Below are positions 33,753 through 43,248 of a DNA stretch of 64,000 nt, one piece after another. The stretch comes from Ga0077527 sp038316355 (lineage in GTDB: Bacteria; Pseudomonadota; Gammaproteobacteria; Burkholderiales; SG8-41), in NCBI GenBank assembly GCA_038316355.1, contig JBBQAO010000012.1, positions 3,470-67,469 on the forward strand, in the 5' to 3' direction. The notes under the pieces were generated by a model. It was not told the DNA's origin. It was given only the letters and a program-made list of their open reading frames with translations, and made no database searches. Made by a program: the position numbers and the translations under genes. Within the stretch, counting starts at the first letter, position 1. Every line of letters begins with the position of its first letter.

Positions 33753-34372
33753 GCCTCGCCGGCGAACTGGCCGCGGGCATCGCAGCGTTGGGTCTGGATG
33801 TCGCGCCGCAGGCGCAGCAGCGCATGCTCGATTATCTGGTGCTGGTCGAAAAATGGAACAAGGCCTACAACCTGACTGCTGTGCGCGAGCCCGCGAAAAT
33901 GCTGACCCATCATCTGCTCGATTCCTTGTCGGTGTTGCCCCATTTGCACGGCCCGCGCGTGCTTGATGTCGGCAGCGGTGCCGGATTGCCGGGCATTCCG
34001 CTGGCAATGGCGCAAGCGGAATGGCAATTCACCCTGCTCGATTCCAGTCACAAAAAAACCACCTTTCTGCGCCAGGCGGTGATCGAACTCAAGCTTGCCA
34101 ATGTGGATGTCGTTTGTGATCGCGTCGAAACCTGGCCCGCGCCACAGACCTTCGACACCGTGGTGTCGCGTGCATTTTCGGATCTGCCGGAATTCCTCGA
34201 ACTGGCTGGAAAGCTGTGCGCCAAAACCGGCGTGGTTGTAGCGATGAAAGGTATTTACCCGCATGAAGAACTGGCGCAACTGCCGAAGGATTTTCAGTTG
34301 CGCAACGTGGTGTCGCTGAAGGTGCCGGGGCTGGGTGCGGAACGTCATGCCGCCGTGTTGCAGCCAGCATGA
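33749..34372 (+). CDS. rsmG: 16S rRNA (guanine(527)-N7)-methyltransferase RsmG
   Basis: The gene encodes 207 residues (older name GidB). It methylates N7 of G527 in 16S rRNA. A helical N-terminus with KWNKAYNLTAVREPAKMLTHHLLDSLS precedes the SAM motif VLDVGSGAGLPGIPLA (71-86). Start overlaps the mnmG stop, and its stop overlaps the parA region, so the genes appear translationally linked. Loss of RsmG is known to give low-level streptomycin resistance in several bacteria. Confidence 0.96.
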   Translation: MSLAGELAAGIAALGLDVAPQAQQRMLDYLVLVEKWNKAYNLTAVREPAKMLTHHLLDSLSVLPHLHGPRVLDVGSGAGLPGIPLAMAQAEWQFTLLDSSHKKTTFLRQAVIELKLANVDVVCDRVETWPAPQTFDTVVSRAFSDLPEFLELAGKLCAKTGVVVAMKGIYPHEELAQLPKDFQLRNVVSLKVPGLGAERHAAVLQPA

Positions 34373-34377
34373 CCGCT

Positions 34378-35157
34378 ATGACGCGAATCATCGCAATCAC
34401 GAACCAAAAAGGGGGCGTCGGCAAAACCACCACCAGCGTCAATCTGGCGGCGAGTCTCGCAGCGACACATCGCCGCGTGTTGCTGGTGGATCTCGATCCA
34501 CAGGGTAATGCCACCATGGGCAGTGGCATCGACAAGCGCAGCCTGCCGGTCACGGTGTACCACGTATTGCTCGGCGAAAAACAAATCACCGAAGTGCGCC
34601 AGCGTGCAGCCGCAGGGTACGATGTGTTGCCGTCGAATCGCGACCTGGCTGGCGCTGAAGTCGAGCTGGTCGATATCGATCATCGCGAAACGCGGCTGAA
34701 GGATGCGCTGCAGACCGTTGCTGCCGAGTACGATTTCATCCTGATCGATTGTCCGCCGGCACTGAATCTGTTGACCGTGAACGGATTGACAGCGGCACAA
34801 GCCGTGATGATTCCGATGCAGTGCGAGTATTACGCACTGGAAGGTTTGTCGGATCTGGTCAGCACCATCAAGCGCGTGCGCGAACACCTCAATCCCGATC
34901 TCGAAATCGAAGGCCTGCTGCGCACCATGTATGACCCGCGCAATACGCTGGCACAACAGGTTTCGGCGCAACTGATGCAGCACTTCGGCGACAAGGTGTA
35001 TCGCACGGTGATCCCGCGCAACGTGCGGCTGGCGGAAGCGCCCAGCCACGGTTTGCCGGCACTGGAATTTGATCGCGCCTCCAAAGGCGCGCAGGCCTAT
35101 CTGGCGCTGGCCGGCGAAATGCTGAACCGCAGCGCTAAAAACATAATAAGTAATTGA
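34378..35157 (+). CDS. parA: chromosome-partitioning ATPase ParA (Soj)
   Basis: The gene encodes 259 residues. ParA-type ATPases form a nucleoid-bound gradient that pulls ParB-parS complexes apart. The deviant Walker A motif KGGVGKTTT (11-19) and DLDPQGNAT, IDCPPALN motifs mark the Soj/MinD family. The ATG at 34378 was preferred because MTRIIAITNQKGGVGKTTT is the usual family opening; an ATG three codons earlier (34369) overlaps the rsmG stop. It is next to parB and 2.6 kb from two parS-like sites, so this is the chromosomal system. Confidence 0.95.
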   Translation: MTRIIAITNQKGGVGKTTTSVNLAASLAATHRRVLLVDLDPQGNATMGSGIDKRSLPVTVYHVLLGEKQITEVRQRAAAGYDVLPSNRDLAGAEVELVDIDHRETRLKDALQTVAAEYDFILIDCPPALNLLTVNGLTAAQAVMIPMQCEYYALEGLSDLVSTIKRVREHLNPDLEIEGLLRTMYDPRNTLAQQVSAQLMQHFGDKVYRTVIPRNVRLAEAPSHGLPALEFDRASKGAQAYLALAGEMLNRSAKNIISN

Positions 35158-35172
35158 TTTTAAAGGATTATT

Positions 35173-36039
35173 ATGGTTAAGCTCAAAGGTTTGGGGCGTG
35201 GCCTCGATGCCCTGCTCGGCGGTGAAAACTCGCCGCCACGCGCCAGCAGCGCGGATGCCGTCACCACACTGCCGATTGCTGCACTACAGCCGGGCAAATA
35301 CCAGCCCCGTTCGCGTATGGATCAGGATGCGCTGAACGCGCTGGCTGCGTCGATCAAGGCCCAGGGCATCATGCAGCCGATCCTGGTGCGGCCGGTAGGC
35401 GGCGGCAACCATGAAATCATCGCCGGTGAACGGCGCTGGCGTGCGGCACGCATCGCCGGGCTGAGCAGCGTGCCGGTGCTGGTGCGCGATGTGCCCGACC
35501 AGCAGGCGCTGGCCGTGGCACTGATTGAAAACATCCAGCGTGAAGATCTCAATGCACTCGAAGAAGCCACCGGCATCGAGCGTCTGATCAATGAATTTGC
35601 CCTGACGCACCAGGCGGTGGCCGATGCCATCGGCAAATCGCGCGCGGCAGTGACCAATCTGCTGCGGCTGCTGGAGCTGGCGCCGCCGGTCAAAACGCTG
35701 CTCGGCGAAGGCCGCATTGAAATGGGCCATGCGCGCGCCCTGCTGGCCTTGCCGGCAGTGCGCCAGGTCGAACTGGCCAACGAGGCCGCCGCCAAAGGGC
35801 TGTCGGTGCGCGAGGTCGAACAGCGGGTGGCGGCAATACTGACCACGCGTAGCGGCGGTCGCGCCAAGCCGGCTGGCGACCGCGACGTGCTACGCCTGCA
35901 GGAGACCCTGGCCGAGAAACTCGGCACCCGGGTGCAGATCAAGACCAAGCGCAAAGGCAAGGGTAGCCTGGTCATCGATTACGGTAGTCTCGACCAGTTG
36001 GACGGGTTGATTTCCCGGCTGACCCGTGAAAGTCGTTAA
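35173..36039 (+). CDS. parB: chromosome-partitioning protein ParB (Spo0J/Noc family CTPase)
   Basis: The gene encodes 288 residues. ParB loads at parS, uses CTP to close into a sliding clamp and forms the partition complex. The CTP-binding motifs are GERRWR (85-90) and ENIQRED (119-125); a helix-turn-helix for parS recognition follows (LTHQAVADAIGKSRAAVTNLLR), and the C-terminal dimer domain ends the protein. It starts 15 bases after parA. The N-terminus KGLGRGLDALLGG is the expected ParA-contact segment. Confidence 0.96.
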   Translation: MVKLKGLGRGLDALLGGENSPPRASSADAVTTLPIAALQPGKYQPRSRMDQDALNALAASIKAQGIMQPILVRPVGGGNHEIIAGERRWRAARIAGLSSVPVLVRDVPDQQALAVALIENIQREDLNALEEATGIERLINEFALTHQAVADAIGKSRAAVTNLLRLLELAPPVKTLLGEGRIEMGHARALLALPAVRQVELANEAAAKGLSVREVEQRVAAILTTRSGGRAKPAGDRDVLRLQETLAEKLGTRVQIKTKRKGKGSLVIDYGSLDQLDGLISRLTRESR

Positions 36040-36113
36040 TGGTGCGGCGCAGAATGGTTTGACGCGGTAGCGGCCTAACCATTAAAATTCCACGGTTTGC
36101 AGGGGCCGTCCGG

Positions 36114-36482
36114 GTGTTAGTACGCATCGACAGCAAGCCCATGCGCAGCGCAATGCGTTGGCAGATGTATGCCACCGTGAGTCTGGGATTGCTGGCAGGG
36201 GTGTTCATCGGCGGGCATGGCGCGGTTTCTGCGCTGCTGGGGGGCATCATCAACCAGATCGCGGATTTGGCTTACGCGGTGCTGGTATCCGGCAGCAGGG
36301 TCAGGACGGCGGGCAATACCTTGCGCGCGCTGTTCCGGGCCGAAGCTGCCCGCATCATCTTGATTGTGTTGCAGATGGGTTGGGTGCTGACGACGTATAA
36401 AGACGTGGTGCATCCGGTTTTTTTCATATCGTTCGCCGTTTCGGTCATCGTGTTCCGAATGGCGATCTTGGTCAAAGAATAA
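36114..36482 (+). CDS. atpI: ATP synthase assembly subunit I
   Basis: The gene encodes 122 residues with hydrophobic segments at about 20-40, 42-60, 73-92 and 98-118. AtpI is a small membrane protein encoded first in many atp operons and assists c-ring assembly. Sequence identity within the family is low, so the call rests on its size, its membrane profile and its position directly before atpB. The start is a GTG at 36114; an ATG at 36141 is an alternative. Confidence 0.82.
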   Translation: MLVRIDSKPMRSAMRWQMYATVSLGLLAGVFIGGHGAVSALLGGIINQIADLAYAVLVSGSRVRTAGNTLRALFRAEAARIILIVLQMGWVLTTYKDVVHPVFFISFAVSVIVFRMAILVKE

Positions 36483-36501
36483 GCACCAGGGACAAGCAGA
36501 G

Positions 36502-37308
36502 ATGGCCGCAGGACAGGAACTGACGCCGACCAGCTATATCGGTCATCATCTCACCAACCGTACGGTTTCCCTGGGCGATAGCCCCTTCTGGACGCTGCAC
36601 CTCGATACGTTCCTGACGGCGTTCACGCTCGGCGTCGTCGGTTTCGGCTTGCTGTGGTGGGTGGTGAGCGGCGCCACTTCGGGCGTGCCGAACAAACGCC
36701 AGGCTTTTGTCGAGATGCTGATTGAGTTCGTCGACGACCAGGTCAAAGGCATTTTCCACGGCAACCGCGCCTTTGTCGGACCTCTGGCTCTGACGGTGTT
36801 TGTCTGGGTACTGCTGATGAACGCAATGGATTTCATCCCGGTCGATCTTGTGGCGTGGTTTACCGGAAATGTGTTGCAGCAGCACGAGTGGAAGCCGGTG
36901 CCGACTTCCGACATCAACACCACCTTCGCGCTGGCGCTGTCGGTGTGGCTGCTGATGCTGTTCTACAACGTCAAGGTCAAGGGGATCGGCGGCTGGACCC
37001 ACGAATTGTTCTGCACGCCCTTCGGCGGTAATCCCCTGCTCTGGATTTTCAATTTTCTGTTCAACCTCGTTGAATATATTTCCAAGCCGCTGTCACACTC
37101 GCTGCGGCTCTACGGCAACATTTACGCCGGTGAAATCATTTTCATGCTGCTGTGGATGTGGGCCGCGACCGGGCTGGTCGGTTCGGTGTTCGGCGGCGTA
37201 CTGGCGCTGGGCTGGGCGATTTTCCACATCCTGATTGTTGTGCTGCAGGCCTACATTTTCATGATGCTCACCGCTGTTTACATGGCGATGGCGCACGAAA
37301 GTCATTAA
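36502..37308 (+). CDS. atpB: F1Fo ATP synthase subunit a
   Basis: The gene encodes 268 residues. Subunit a forms the proton half-channels next to the c-ring. The essential arginine lies in the segment SKPLSHSLRLYGNIYAGE, and the last helices (LIVVLQAYIFMMLTAVYMAMAHE) match the family. The gene begins 19 bases after atpI. Together with atpE and atpF it encodes the Fo part. Confidence 0.96.
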   Translation: MAAGQELTPTSYIGHHLTNRTVSLGDSPFWTLHLDTFLTAFTLGVVGFGLLWWVVSGATSGVPNKRQAFVEMLIEFVDDQVKGIFHGNRAFVGPLALTVFVWVLLMNAMDFIPVDLVAWFTGNVLQQHEWKPVPTSDINTTFALALSVWLLMLFYNVKVKGIGGWTHELFCTPFGGNPLLWIFNFLFNLVEYISKPLSHSLRLYGNIYAGEIIFMLLWMWAATGLVGSVFGGVLALGWAIFHILIVVLQAYIFMMLTAVYMAMAHESH

Positions 37309-37350
37309 CCAAGCCATTGTTTTTTTTGATAGTTCTAAAAGGAGATTCTG

Positions 37351-37623
37351 ATGGATAAGCTGCAACTTGTTGCGATGATCCAGGCGTATACCGGCATCGG
37401 TATCGGTCTGATGATCGGCCTGGGCGCCGCCGGCGCGTGTATCGGTGTGGGCATCATGTGCAGCCGCTTCCTTGAGGGCGCTGCGCGCCAGCCGGAACTG
37501 ATGCCACAACTGCAGGCGAAGGTGTTCCTGCTGCTGGGCCTGATCGATGCCTCGTTCATTATCGGCGTCGGCCTCGCACTGTGGTTCGCCACCGGCAATC
37601 CCCTGCTCGCAAGCCTGAACTAA
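37351..37623 (+). CDS. atpE: F1Fo ATP synthase subunit c
   Basis: The gene encodes 90 residues in two hydrophobic helices. The Gly-rich first helix (GIGIGLMIGLGAAGACIGVG) and the polar loop ARQPEL are typical. The ion-binding carboxylate is an Asp in LLGLIDASFIIGVG. The lack of the Gln/Glu plus Ser/Thr sodium signature points to a proton-driven ring. A strong AAAGGAG ribosome site precedes the ATG, as expected for a subunit needed in many copies. Confidence 0.97.
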   Translation: MDKLQLVAMIQAYTGIGIGLMIGLGAAGACIGVGIMCSRFLEGAARQPELMPQLQAKVFLLLGLIDASFIIGVGLALWFATGNPLLASLN

Positions 37624-37674
37624 GTAAGCAAGCAAGGTAAGGTTGTTACGAACCGCTGTCCGTAGGGGAAAGTC

Positions 37675-38145
37675 ATGAACCTGAACGTCACGATGATTGC
37701 GCAGGCAATCACGTTTTTCGTTTTCATCCTGTTTTGCGCCAAGTTCGTCTGGCCGCCGTTGACCCGCGCGCTGGAAGCCCGTCAGAAGCAGATTGCAGAC
37801 GGACTGGCCGCCGGCGAAGAAGGCCGGCAGTCGCTTGAGCGCGCGGCAAAGGATGCTGATGCAGCGATCGCACAGGCGCGTAATCGCGCCAACGAGATCG
37901 TCGCGCAAGCCGAGAAGCGTGGCAGCCAGATGATCGAAGAGGCGAAATCCACAGCCAAGGTCGAAGGCGACCGTCTGGTTGCCGGTGCCAAGGCCGAAAT
38001 CGATCAGGAAGTTTCCCGCGCCAAGGAAATGCTGCGCGCGCAGGTGGCTACCCTCGCAGTGGCCGGTGCCGAGCAGATCCTCAAGCGCGAAGTCGATGCC
38101 AAGGTGCATGCTGACATGCTCGCTGCCATGCAGCGTCAACTGTAA
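37675..38145 (+). CDS. atpF: F1Fo ATP synthase subunit b
   Basis: The gene encodes 156 residues: one N-terminal membrane helix (MIAQAITFFVFILFCAKFVW), then a long charged, Ala-rich helix (RQKQIADGLAAGEEGRQSLE onward) that forms the peripheral stalk as a right-handed coiled coil. It connects Fo to the delta subunit on F1. The spacing to atpE is 51 bases. Confidence 0.96.
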   Translation: MNLNVTMIAQAITFFVFILFCAKFVWPPLTRALEARQKQIADGLAAGEEGRQSLERAAKDADAAIAQARNRANEIVAQAEKRGSQMIEEAKSTAKVEGDRLVAGAKAEIDQEVSRAKEMLRAQVATLAVAGAEQILKREVDAKVHADMLAAMQRQL

Positions 38146-38175
38146 AAAGAAACTACAAAAGACACACGGACAACC

Positions 38176-38712
38176 ATGGCCGAACCGGTGACCATCGCGC
38201 GACCTTACGCAGAAGCGGTGTACAAACTCGCCTGCGAGAACAACGCGCTGGCGCAGTGGTCGGACGCGCTGGCCAATCTGGATGCAGTGGTCGGTGATGC
38301 CCGTGTGCAAGCGATCATCAGCGATCCGAATGTCAGCGCGCATCAGCTCGACGGTTTTGTGCTGAGCGTGATCGGCGACAAGCTGGATGACGTGGCGCGC
38401 AACTTCATTCTGGTGCTGGTGCAGAACGGTCGCCTGGAACTGACGCCGTATATCCGCGGCGTCTACGAAAGCCTGAAACGCGAGCATGAAGGCACACTTG
38501 AAGCGAACGTGATCTCGGCGCTGCCGATCAGCGATGAGCAGGTGAAGACGCTGGTCGCTGCACTGGAAGCGAAATTCAAACGCAAGATCACGGCCAAAGT
38601 CGAAATTGATCCGCAATTGATCGGCGGCGTGAAAATCGTCGTCGGCGACAAAGTCATCGATGCAACGGTGCGCGGCAGGCTGGATGCGATGGCCGCCGCG
38701 CTTACCCACTAA
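38176..38712 (+). CDS. atpH: F1Fo ATP synthase subunit delta
   Basis: The gene encodes 178 residues. Delta caps F1 and binds subunit b. The N-terminal helical bundle begins TIARPYAEAVYKLA, and the C-terminal signature is KITAKVEIDPQLIGGVKIVVGD (in part). It lies between atpF and atpA, the standard order, 30 bases after atpF. Confidence 0.96.
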   Translation: MAEPVTIARPYAEAVYKLACENNALAQWSDALANLDAVVGDARVQAIISDPNVSAHQLDGFVLSVIGDKLDDVARNFILVLVQNGRLELTPYIRGVYESLKREHEGTLEANVISALPISDEQVKTLVAALEAKFKRKITAKVEIDPQLIGGVKIVVGDKVIDATVRGRLDAMAAALTH

Positions 38713-38729
38713 GGTATTAGGAGCAACAC

Positions 38730-40271
38730 ATGCAACTCAATCCTTCCGAGATCAGCGAACTCATCAAAAGCCAGATTCAGAATCTGGCAGGGACCACCGA
38801 AGCGCGTACCCAGGGCACGGTGATTTCAGTGGCCGACGGCATCTGCCGCATCCACGGCGTTGCCGACGTGATGCAGGGCGAGATGCTGGAATTCCCGAAA
38901 AACACCTTCGGCCTTGCGCTGAACCTAGAGCGCGACTCGGTCGGCGCGGTGATTCTGGGTGCCTACGAGCATATTTCCGAAGGCGACACCGTGAAGACCA
39001 CGGGCCGCATTCTCGAAGTGCCGGTAGGTCCCGAACTGATCGGTCGCGTGGTCAACTCGCTGGGCGAACCGATCGACGGCAAAGGCCCGATCAACGCCAA
39101 GATGACGGACGTGATCGAAAAAGTCGCGCCGGGCGTGATTGAGCGTAAATCGGTATCTCAGCCCGTACAGACCGGCATCAAGGCGATCGACGCCATGGTG
39201 CCCGTTGGTCGTGGCCAGCGCGAACTGATCATCGGCGATCGCCAGACCGGGAAGACCGCGGTGGGGATTGACGCGATCATCAACCAGAAGGGCAAGGACC
39301 TGATCTGTATTTATGTTGCGATCGGTCAGAAAGCCTCTTCAGTCAAAAACGTGGTGCGCAAGCTTGAGGAACATGGCGCGATGGAATACACCATCGTGGT
39401 CGCTGCAACGGCCTCAGAATCTGCCGCGATGCAGTTCATTGCGCCCTACTCCGGCTGCACCATGGGCGAATATTTCCGCGATCGCGGCCAGGACGCACTG
39501 ATTATTTATGACGATTTGACCAAACAGGCCTGGGCCTATCGCCAGGTATCGCTGCTGCTGCGCCGCCCCCCCGGTCGCGAAGCCTATCCCGGCGACGTGT
39601 TCTACCTGCACTCGCGTCTGCTGGAGCGTGCTGCCCGCGTCAATGAAGATTATGTTGAGAAATTCACCAAAGGTGCGGTCAAGGGCAAGACCGGTTCGCT
39701 GACCGCACTGCCGATCATTGAAACCCAGGCTGGCGACGTCACGGCTTTTGTGCCGACCAACGTGATTTCGATCACTGACGGCCAGATTTTTCTCGAAACC
39801 GATCTGTTCAACGCCGGTATCCGTCCCGCGATCAATGCCGGTATTTCGGTGTCCCGCGTCGGTGGTGCTGCGCAGACCAAGGTCATCAAGAAGCTGGGTG
39901 GTGGTGTGCGTCTGGCGTTGGCGCAGTATCGCGAACTCGCGGCTTTCGCGCAGTTTGCATCGGACCTCGACGAAGCCACCCGCAAGCAGCTGGAGCGTGG
40001 CCGTCTGGTGACCGAACTGATGAAACAACCGCAGTACGAGCCCCTGCAGGTCTGGGAAATGGCCCTGCTGCTGTTTGCCGTCAACGGCGGTTATTTTGAC
40101 GATGTCGACGTCAAGAAGGCCTTGGCGGCCGAGAAATCAATGCGCGACTACATCAAGGCCAAGTTCGGTGAACTGGTCAATCGCATCGAAGACACTAAAG
40201 ACATGTCCAAGGATGATGAAGTGCAGTTGACGGCTGCGATCAAGGACTGGAAGCAGAACGGCTCTTACTAA
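38730..40271 (+). CDS. atpA: F1Fo ATP synthase subunit alpha
   Basis: The gene encodes 513 residues, normal length. The regulatory nucleotide-binding subunit carries Walker A GDRQTGKTAV (about 169-178), the arginine-finger region, the alpha/beta signature PAINAGISVS and the C-terminal helical domain. The first 25 residues form the delta-binding N-terminus (MQLNPSEISELIKSQIQNL). The gene has a GGAG ribosome site and starts 17 bases after atpH. Confidence 0.97.
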   Translation: MQLNPSEISELIKSQIQNLAGTTEARTQGTVISVADGICRIHGVADVMQGEMLEFPKNTFGLALNLERDSVGAVILGAYEHISEGDTVKTTGRILEVPVGPELIGRVVNSLGEPIDGKGPINAKMTDVIEKVAPGVIERKSVSQPVQTGIKAIDAMVPVGRGQRELIIGDRQTGKTAVGIDAIINQKGKDLICIYVAIGQKASSVKNVVRKLEEHGAMEYTIVVAATASESAAMQFIAPYSGCTMGEYFRDRGQDALIIYDDLTKQAWAYRQVSLLLRRPPGREAYPGDVFYLHSRLLERAARVNEDYVEKFTKGAVKGKTGSLTALPIIETQAGDVTAFVPTNVISITDGQIFLETDLFNAGIRPAINAGISVSRVGGAAQTKVIKKLGGGVRLALAQYRELAAFAQFASDLDEATRKQLERGRLVTELMKQPQYEPLQVWEMALLLFAVNGGYFDDVDVKKALAAEKSMRDYIKAKFGELVNRIEDTKDMSKDDEVQLTAAIKDWKQNGSY

Positions 40272-40319
40272 GCCTTTTGCTACTTACAAAATAATTGTTT
40301 AAAATCAAACACTTATAAC

Positions 40320-41183
40320 ATGCCCGGCTCGAAGGAAATTCGTACCAAGATCAAGAGCGTGCAAAACACGCGCAAGATCACCAAGGCGATGGAAATGGTT
40401 GCAGCCTCGAAAATGCGCAAGGCGCAGGATCGTATGCGCATGTCGCGGCCGTATGGCGAAAAAATCCGCAACGTTGCCGCGCACATCAGCCACGCGAATC
40501 CGGAATACCGCCATCCTTTCCTCGTCGCGCGCGATTCGGTCAAACGCATCGGTCTGATCGTGGTTACCACCGACAAGGGCTTGTGCGGTGGCTTGAACAC
40601 CAATGCCCTGCGGCTGGCGCTGAACAAGATCAAGGAATGGGAAGCGCTGGGCGAAGAGATTGAAGTGTGCGCGCTCGGCAACAAGGGCCTGGGTTTCATG
40701 CAACGGCTCGGTGCCAACGTGATTTCGCAGGTCATCGGCCTCGGCGACAAGCCGCAGATGGAAAAACTGATCGGCGCGCTGAAGATCATGCTCGACGGTT
40801 ACACGCAGGACCGTTTCGACCGGCTGCTGATTATTTACACCAAGTTTGTCAACACCATGAAGCAGGAAGCGGTGGTTGAACAGCTGCTGCCGCTGTCGGG
40901 CGATGCGCTGGGCGCACCCGAAGGCTCCTGGGATTACATCTACGAGCCGGACGCCAAAGCGGTTCTCGACCAGGTGCTGACGCGTTATGTCGAAGCGCTG
41001 ATTTACCAGGGCGTGGCCGAGAATATGGCTTCCGAACAGTCGGCACGGATGGTGGCGATGAAGTCGGCATCGGACAACGCCGGCAAAGTGATCGACGAAT
41101 TGACATTGATTTACAACAAGTCGCGGCAGGCTTCGATTACCAAAGAGCTGTCGGAGATTGTCGCAGGTGCGGCGGCAGTATGA
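40320..41183 (+). CDS. atpG: F1Fo ATP synthase subunit gamma
   Basis: The gene encodes 287 residues. Gamma is the central rotor shaft. Conserved ends are visible: KEIRTKIKSVQNTRKITKAMEMVAASKMRKAQ at the N-terminus (in part) and MVAMKSASDNAGKVIDELTL near the C-terminus, which form the coiled coil. A 141-base gap follows before atpD, the longest inside the operon. Confidence 0.97.
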   Translation: MPGSKEIRTKIKSVQNTRKITKAMEMVAASKMRKAQDRMRMSRPYGEKIRNVAAHISHANPEYRHPFLVARDSVKRIGLIVVTTDKGLCGGLNTNALRLALNKIKEWEALGEEIEVCALGNKGLGFMQRLGANVISQVIGLGDKPQMEKLIGALKIMLDGYTQDRFDRLLIIYTKFVNTMKQEAVVEQLLPLSGDALGAPEGSWDYIYEPDAKAVLDQVLTRYVEALIYQGVAENMASEQSARMVAMKSASDNAGKVIDELTLIYNKSRQASITKELSEIVAGAAAV

Positions 41184-41324
41184 CGTCGCGTCAAGCGATT
41201 GGGCGGCACTGACCTGCGTTTTGTGCAGGTGATGGGGAGACCGGATTGCTTAAGTGCGGCAGCGGTGTGATGTTGCTGTCGGATGATCTGATTGTTTGAC
41301 GAAATTTTGATTTAGGGATTGACC

Positions 41325-42725
41325 ATGAGCCAGGGAAAAATCATTCAGTGTATCGGCGCGGTGATCGACGTCGAATTTGCCCGCGACCAGATGCCGCATA
41401 TTTATGACGCGCTGACCATGGACGGCAGCGAGCTGACGTTGGAAGTGCAGCAGCAGCTCGGCGACGGCGTGGTGCGCACCATCGCGCTGGGTTCCTCCGA
41501 CGGTCTGCGCCGCGGCATGATGGTGACTAATACCAAGGGGCCGATCATGGTGCCGGTCGGACCGGCCACGCTGGGGCGGATCATGGATGTGCTGGGCCGC
41601 CCGATCGACGAAGTAGGTCCGGTCAAGGCTGACAAGACCATGTCCATCCACCGCACGGCGCCGACCTATGAAGAACTGTCGCCGTCGCAGGATCTGCTTG
41701 AAACCGGGATTAAAGTTATCGATCTGGTCTGCCCGTTTGCCAAGGGCGGCAAGGTCGGCCTGTTCGGCGGTGCCGGCGTCGGCAAGACCGTGAACATGAT
41801 GGAATTGATCAACAACATCGCCAAGGCGCACTCGGGTCTGTCGGTGTTCGCCGGTGTCGGTGAGCGCACCCGCGAAGGCAATGACTTCTATCACGAGATG
41901 ATGGATGCCGGCGTCGTCAACAAGGACGACCTGTCGAAATCAAAAGTGGCGATGGTCTACGGCCAGATGAACGAACCGCCGGGCAACCGTCTGCGCGTGG
42001 CGCTGACCGGCCTGACCATGGCCGAAGCCTTCCGTGACGAGGGCCGTGACGTGCTGTTTTTCGTCGACAACATCTACCGCTACACACTGGCCGGCACTGA
42101 AGTGTCCGCGCTGCTGGGCCGGATGCCGTCGGCGGTGGGTTACCAGCCGACACTGGCCGAGGAAATGGGCCGTCTGCAGGAACGCATTACCTCGACCAAG
42201 ACCGGTTCGATCACGTCGATCCAGGCCGTTTACGTGCCGGCGGATGACTTGACCGATCCCTCGCCAGCCACGACCTTCGGCCATCTGGATTCGACAGTGG
42301 TGCTGTCGCGCGACATCGCCTCTCTCGGTATATATCCCGCGGTGGATCCGCTGGATTCGACCTCGCGCCAGCTTGACCCGCATATCGTCGGCGAAGAGCA
42401 CTACAACACTGCCCGCGCGGTGCAGGCGACGCTGCAGCGTTACAAGGAACTGCGCGACATCATCGCGATTCTGGGCATGGACGAGCTGTCGCCCGAAGAC
42501 AAGCTGGCGGTGTCCCGCGCGCGCAAGATTCAACGTTTCCTGTCACAGCCGTTCAGCGTCGCCGAGGTGTTCACCGGTTCGCCGGGCAAATACGTGTCGC
42601 TGAAAGACACCATCAAAGGTTTCAAGATGATCGTCAGCGGCGAGTGCGATGCCTTGCCGGAACAGGCCTTCTACATGGTCGGCGGCATCGAAGAAGCGTT
42701 CGAGAAGGCAAAAACCCTGCAGTAA
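41325..42725 (+). CDS. atpD: F1Fo ATP synthase subunit beta
   Basis: The gene encodes 466 residues. This is the catalytic subunit: Walker A GGAGVGKTVNMMEL, catalytic-Glu segment GVGERTREGNDFYHEM, and the DELSEED-type lever loop, here DELSPEDK. The ATG at 41325, after an AGGGA ribosome site, gives the usual MSQGKIIQ start; the TTG two codons earlier is less likely. The leader gap contains a small hairpin ACCTGC/GCAGGT (41212-41230). Confidence 0.97.
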   Translation: MSQGKIIQCIGAVIDVEFARDQMPHIYDALTMDGSELTLEVQQQLGDGVVRTIALGSSDGLRRGMMVTNTKGPIMVPVGPATLGRIMDVLGRPIDEVGPVKADKTMSIHRTAPTYEELSPSQDLLETGIKVIDLVCPFAKGGKVGLFGGAGVGKTVNMMELINNIAKAHSGLSVFAGVGERTREGNDFYHEMMDAGVVNKDDLSKSKVAMVYGQMNEPPGNRLRVALTGLTMAEAFRDEGRDVLFFVDNIYRYTLAGTEVSALLGRMPSAVGYQPTLAEEMGRLQERITSTKTGSITSIQAVYVPADDLTDPSPATTFGHLDSTVVLSRDIASLGIYPAVDPLDSTSRQLDPHIVGEEHYNTARAVQATLQRYKELRDIIAILGMDELSPEDKLAVSRARKIQRFLSQPFSVAEVFTGSPGKYVSLKDTIKGFKMIVSGECDALPEQAFYMVGGIEEAFEKAKTLQ

Positions 42726-42756
42726 CAGGCAGGAAATTCGAGGTAAGGAAATAACA

Positions 42757-43188
42757 ATGGCCGAAGCCGTTCACACCATGCATGTCGATGTCGTCAGCGC
42801 GGAAGAGCAGATCTATTCCGGCGAGGCGGAGTTTGTCGTGTTGCCCGGCGAAGCGGGTGAGCTCGGCATTTATCCGCGCCACACCCCGCTGATCACCCGC
42901 ATCAAACCTGGCGAAGTACGTATCAAGCCGGTGGGTGGCGGTGCCGAGGAATTAATTTTTGTCGCCGGCGGAGTGCTTGAAGTGCAGCCAAAGATGGTCA
43001 CCGTGCTCGCTGATACCGCCATTCGCGGTGCCGATCTCGATGAAGCCAAGGCCACCGAGGCGCTGAAACAGGCCGAGGAAGCACGCAAGAATGCCCAGAG
43101 CAAGCAGGAAGTGGCGACCGTCGAAGCCGAGTTGGCCGTACTCGCAGCCCAACTTGCAGCGATCCGGAAATTGCGCGGCAAACGCTGA
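42757..43188 (+). CDS. atpC: F1Fo ATP synthase subunit epsilon
   Basis: The gene encodes 143 residues. Epsilon joins gamma to the c-ring and can inhibit ATP hydrolysis. The N-terminal beta-sandwich (MHVDVVSAEEQIYSGEAEFV, LPGEAGELGIYPRHTPLIT) and the C-terminal helical pair are both present. An AGGTAAGGA ribosome site lies before the ATG at 42757. It is the last gene of the operon, followed at once by a terminator. Confidence 0.96.
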   Translation: MAEAVHTMHVDVVSAEEQIYSGEAEFVVLPGEAGELGIYPRHTPLITRIKPGEVRIKPVGGGAEELIFVAGGVLEVQPKMVTVLADTAIRGADLDEAKATEALKQAEEARKNAQSKQEVATVEAELAVLAAQLAAIRKLRGKR

Positions 43189-43211
43189 TGTGCGGACGCC
43201 TCACCTGCAAC

Positions 43212-43238
43212 AAGGGCGGCTGCTAGCCGCCCTTTTTT
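43212..43238 (+). terminator. rho-independent terminator of the atp operon
   Basis: A perfect 9-bp stem AAGGGCGGC/GCCGCCCTT with loop TGCTA is followed by a T-run. It ends 10 bases before the glpD start codon, so glpD needs its own promoter or readthrough. Confidence 0.92.
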
Positions 43239-43248
43239 GTTTTCAATC

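Noticed and set aside
37093..38709. Minus-strand frame of about 538 codons across atpB-atpH
   Set aside because: It is antisense to four well-conserved ATP synthase genes and has no recognisable domain.
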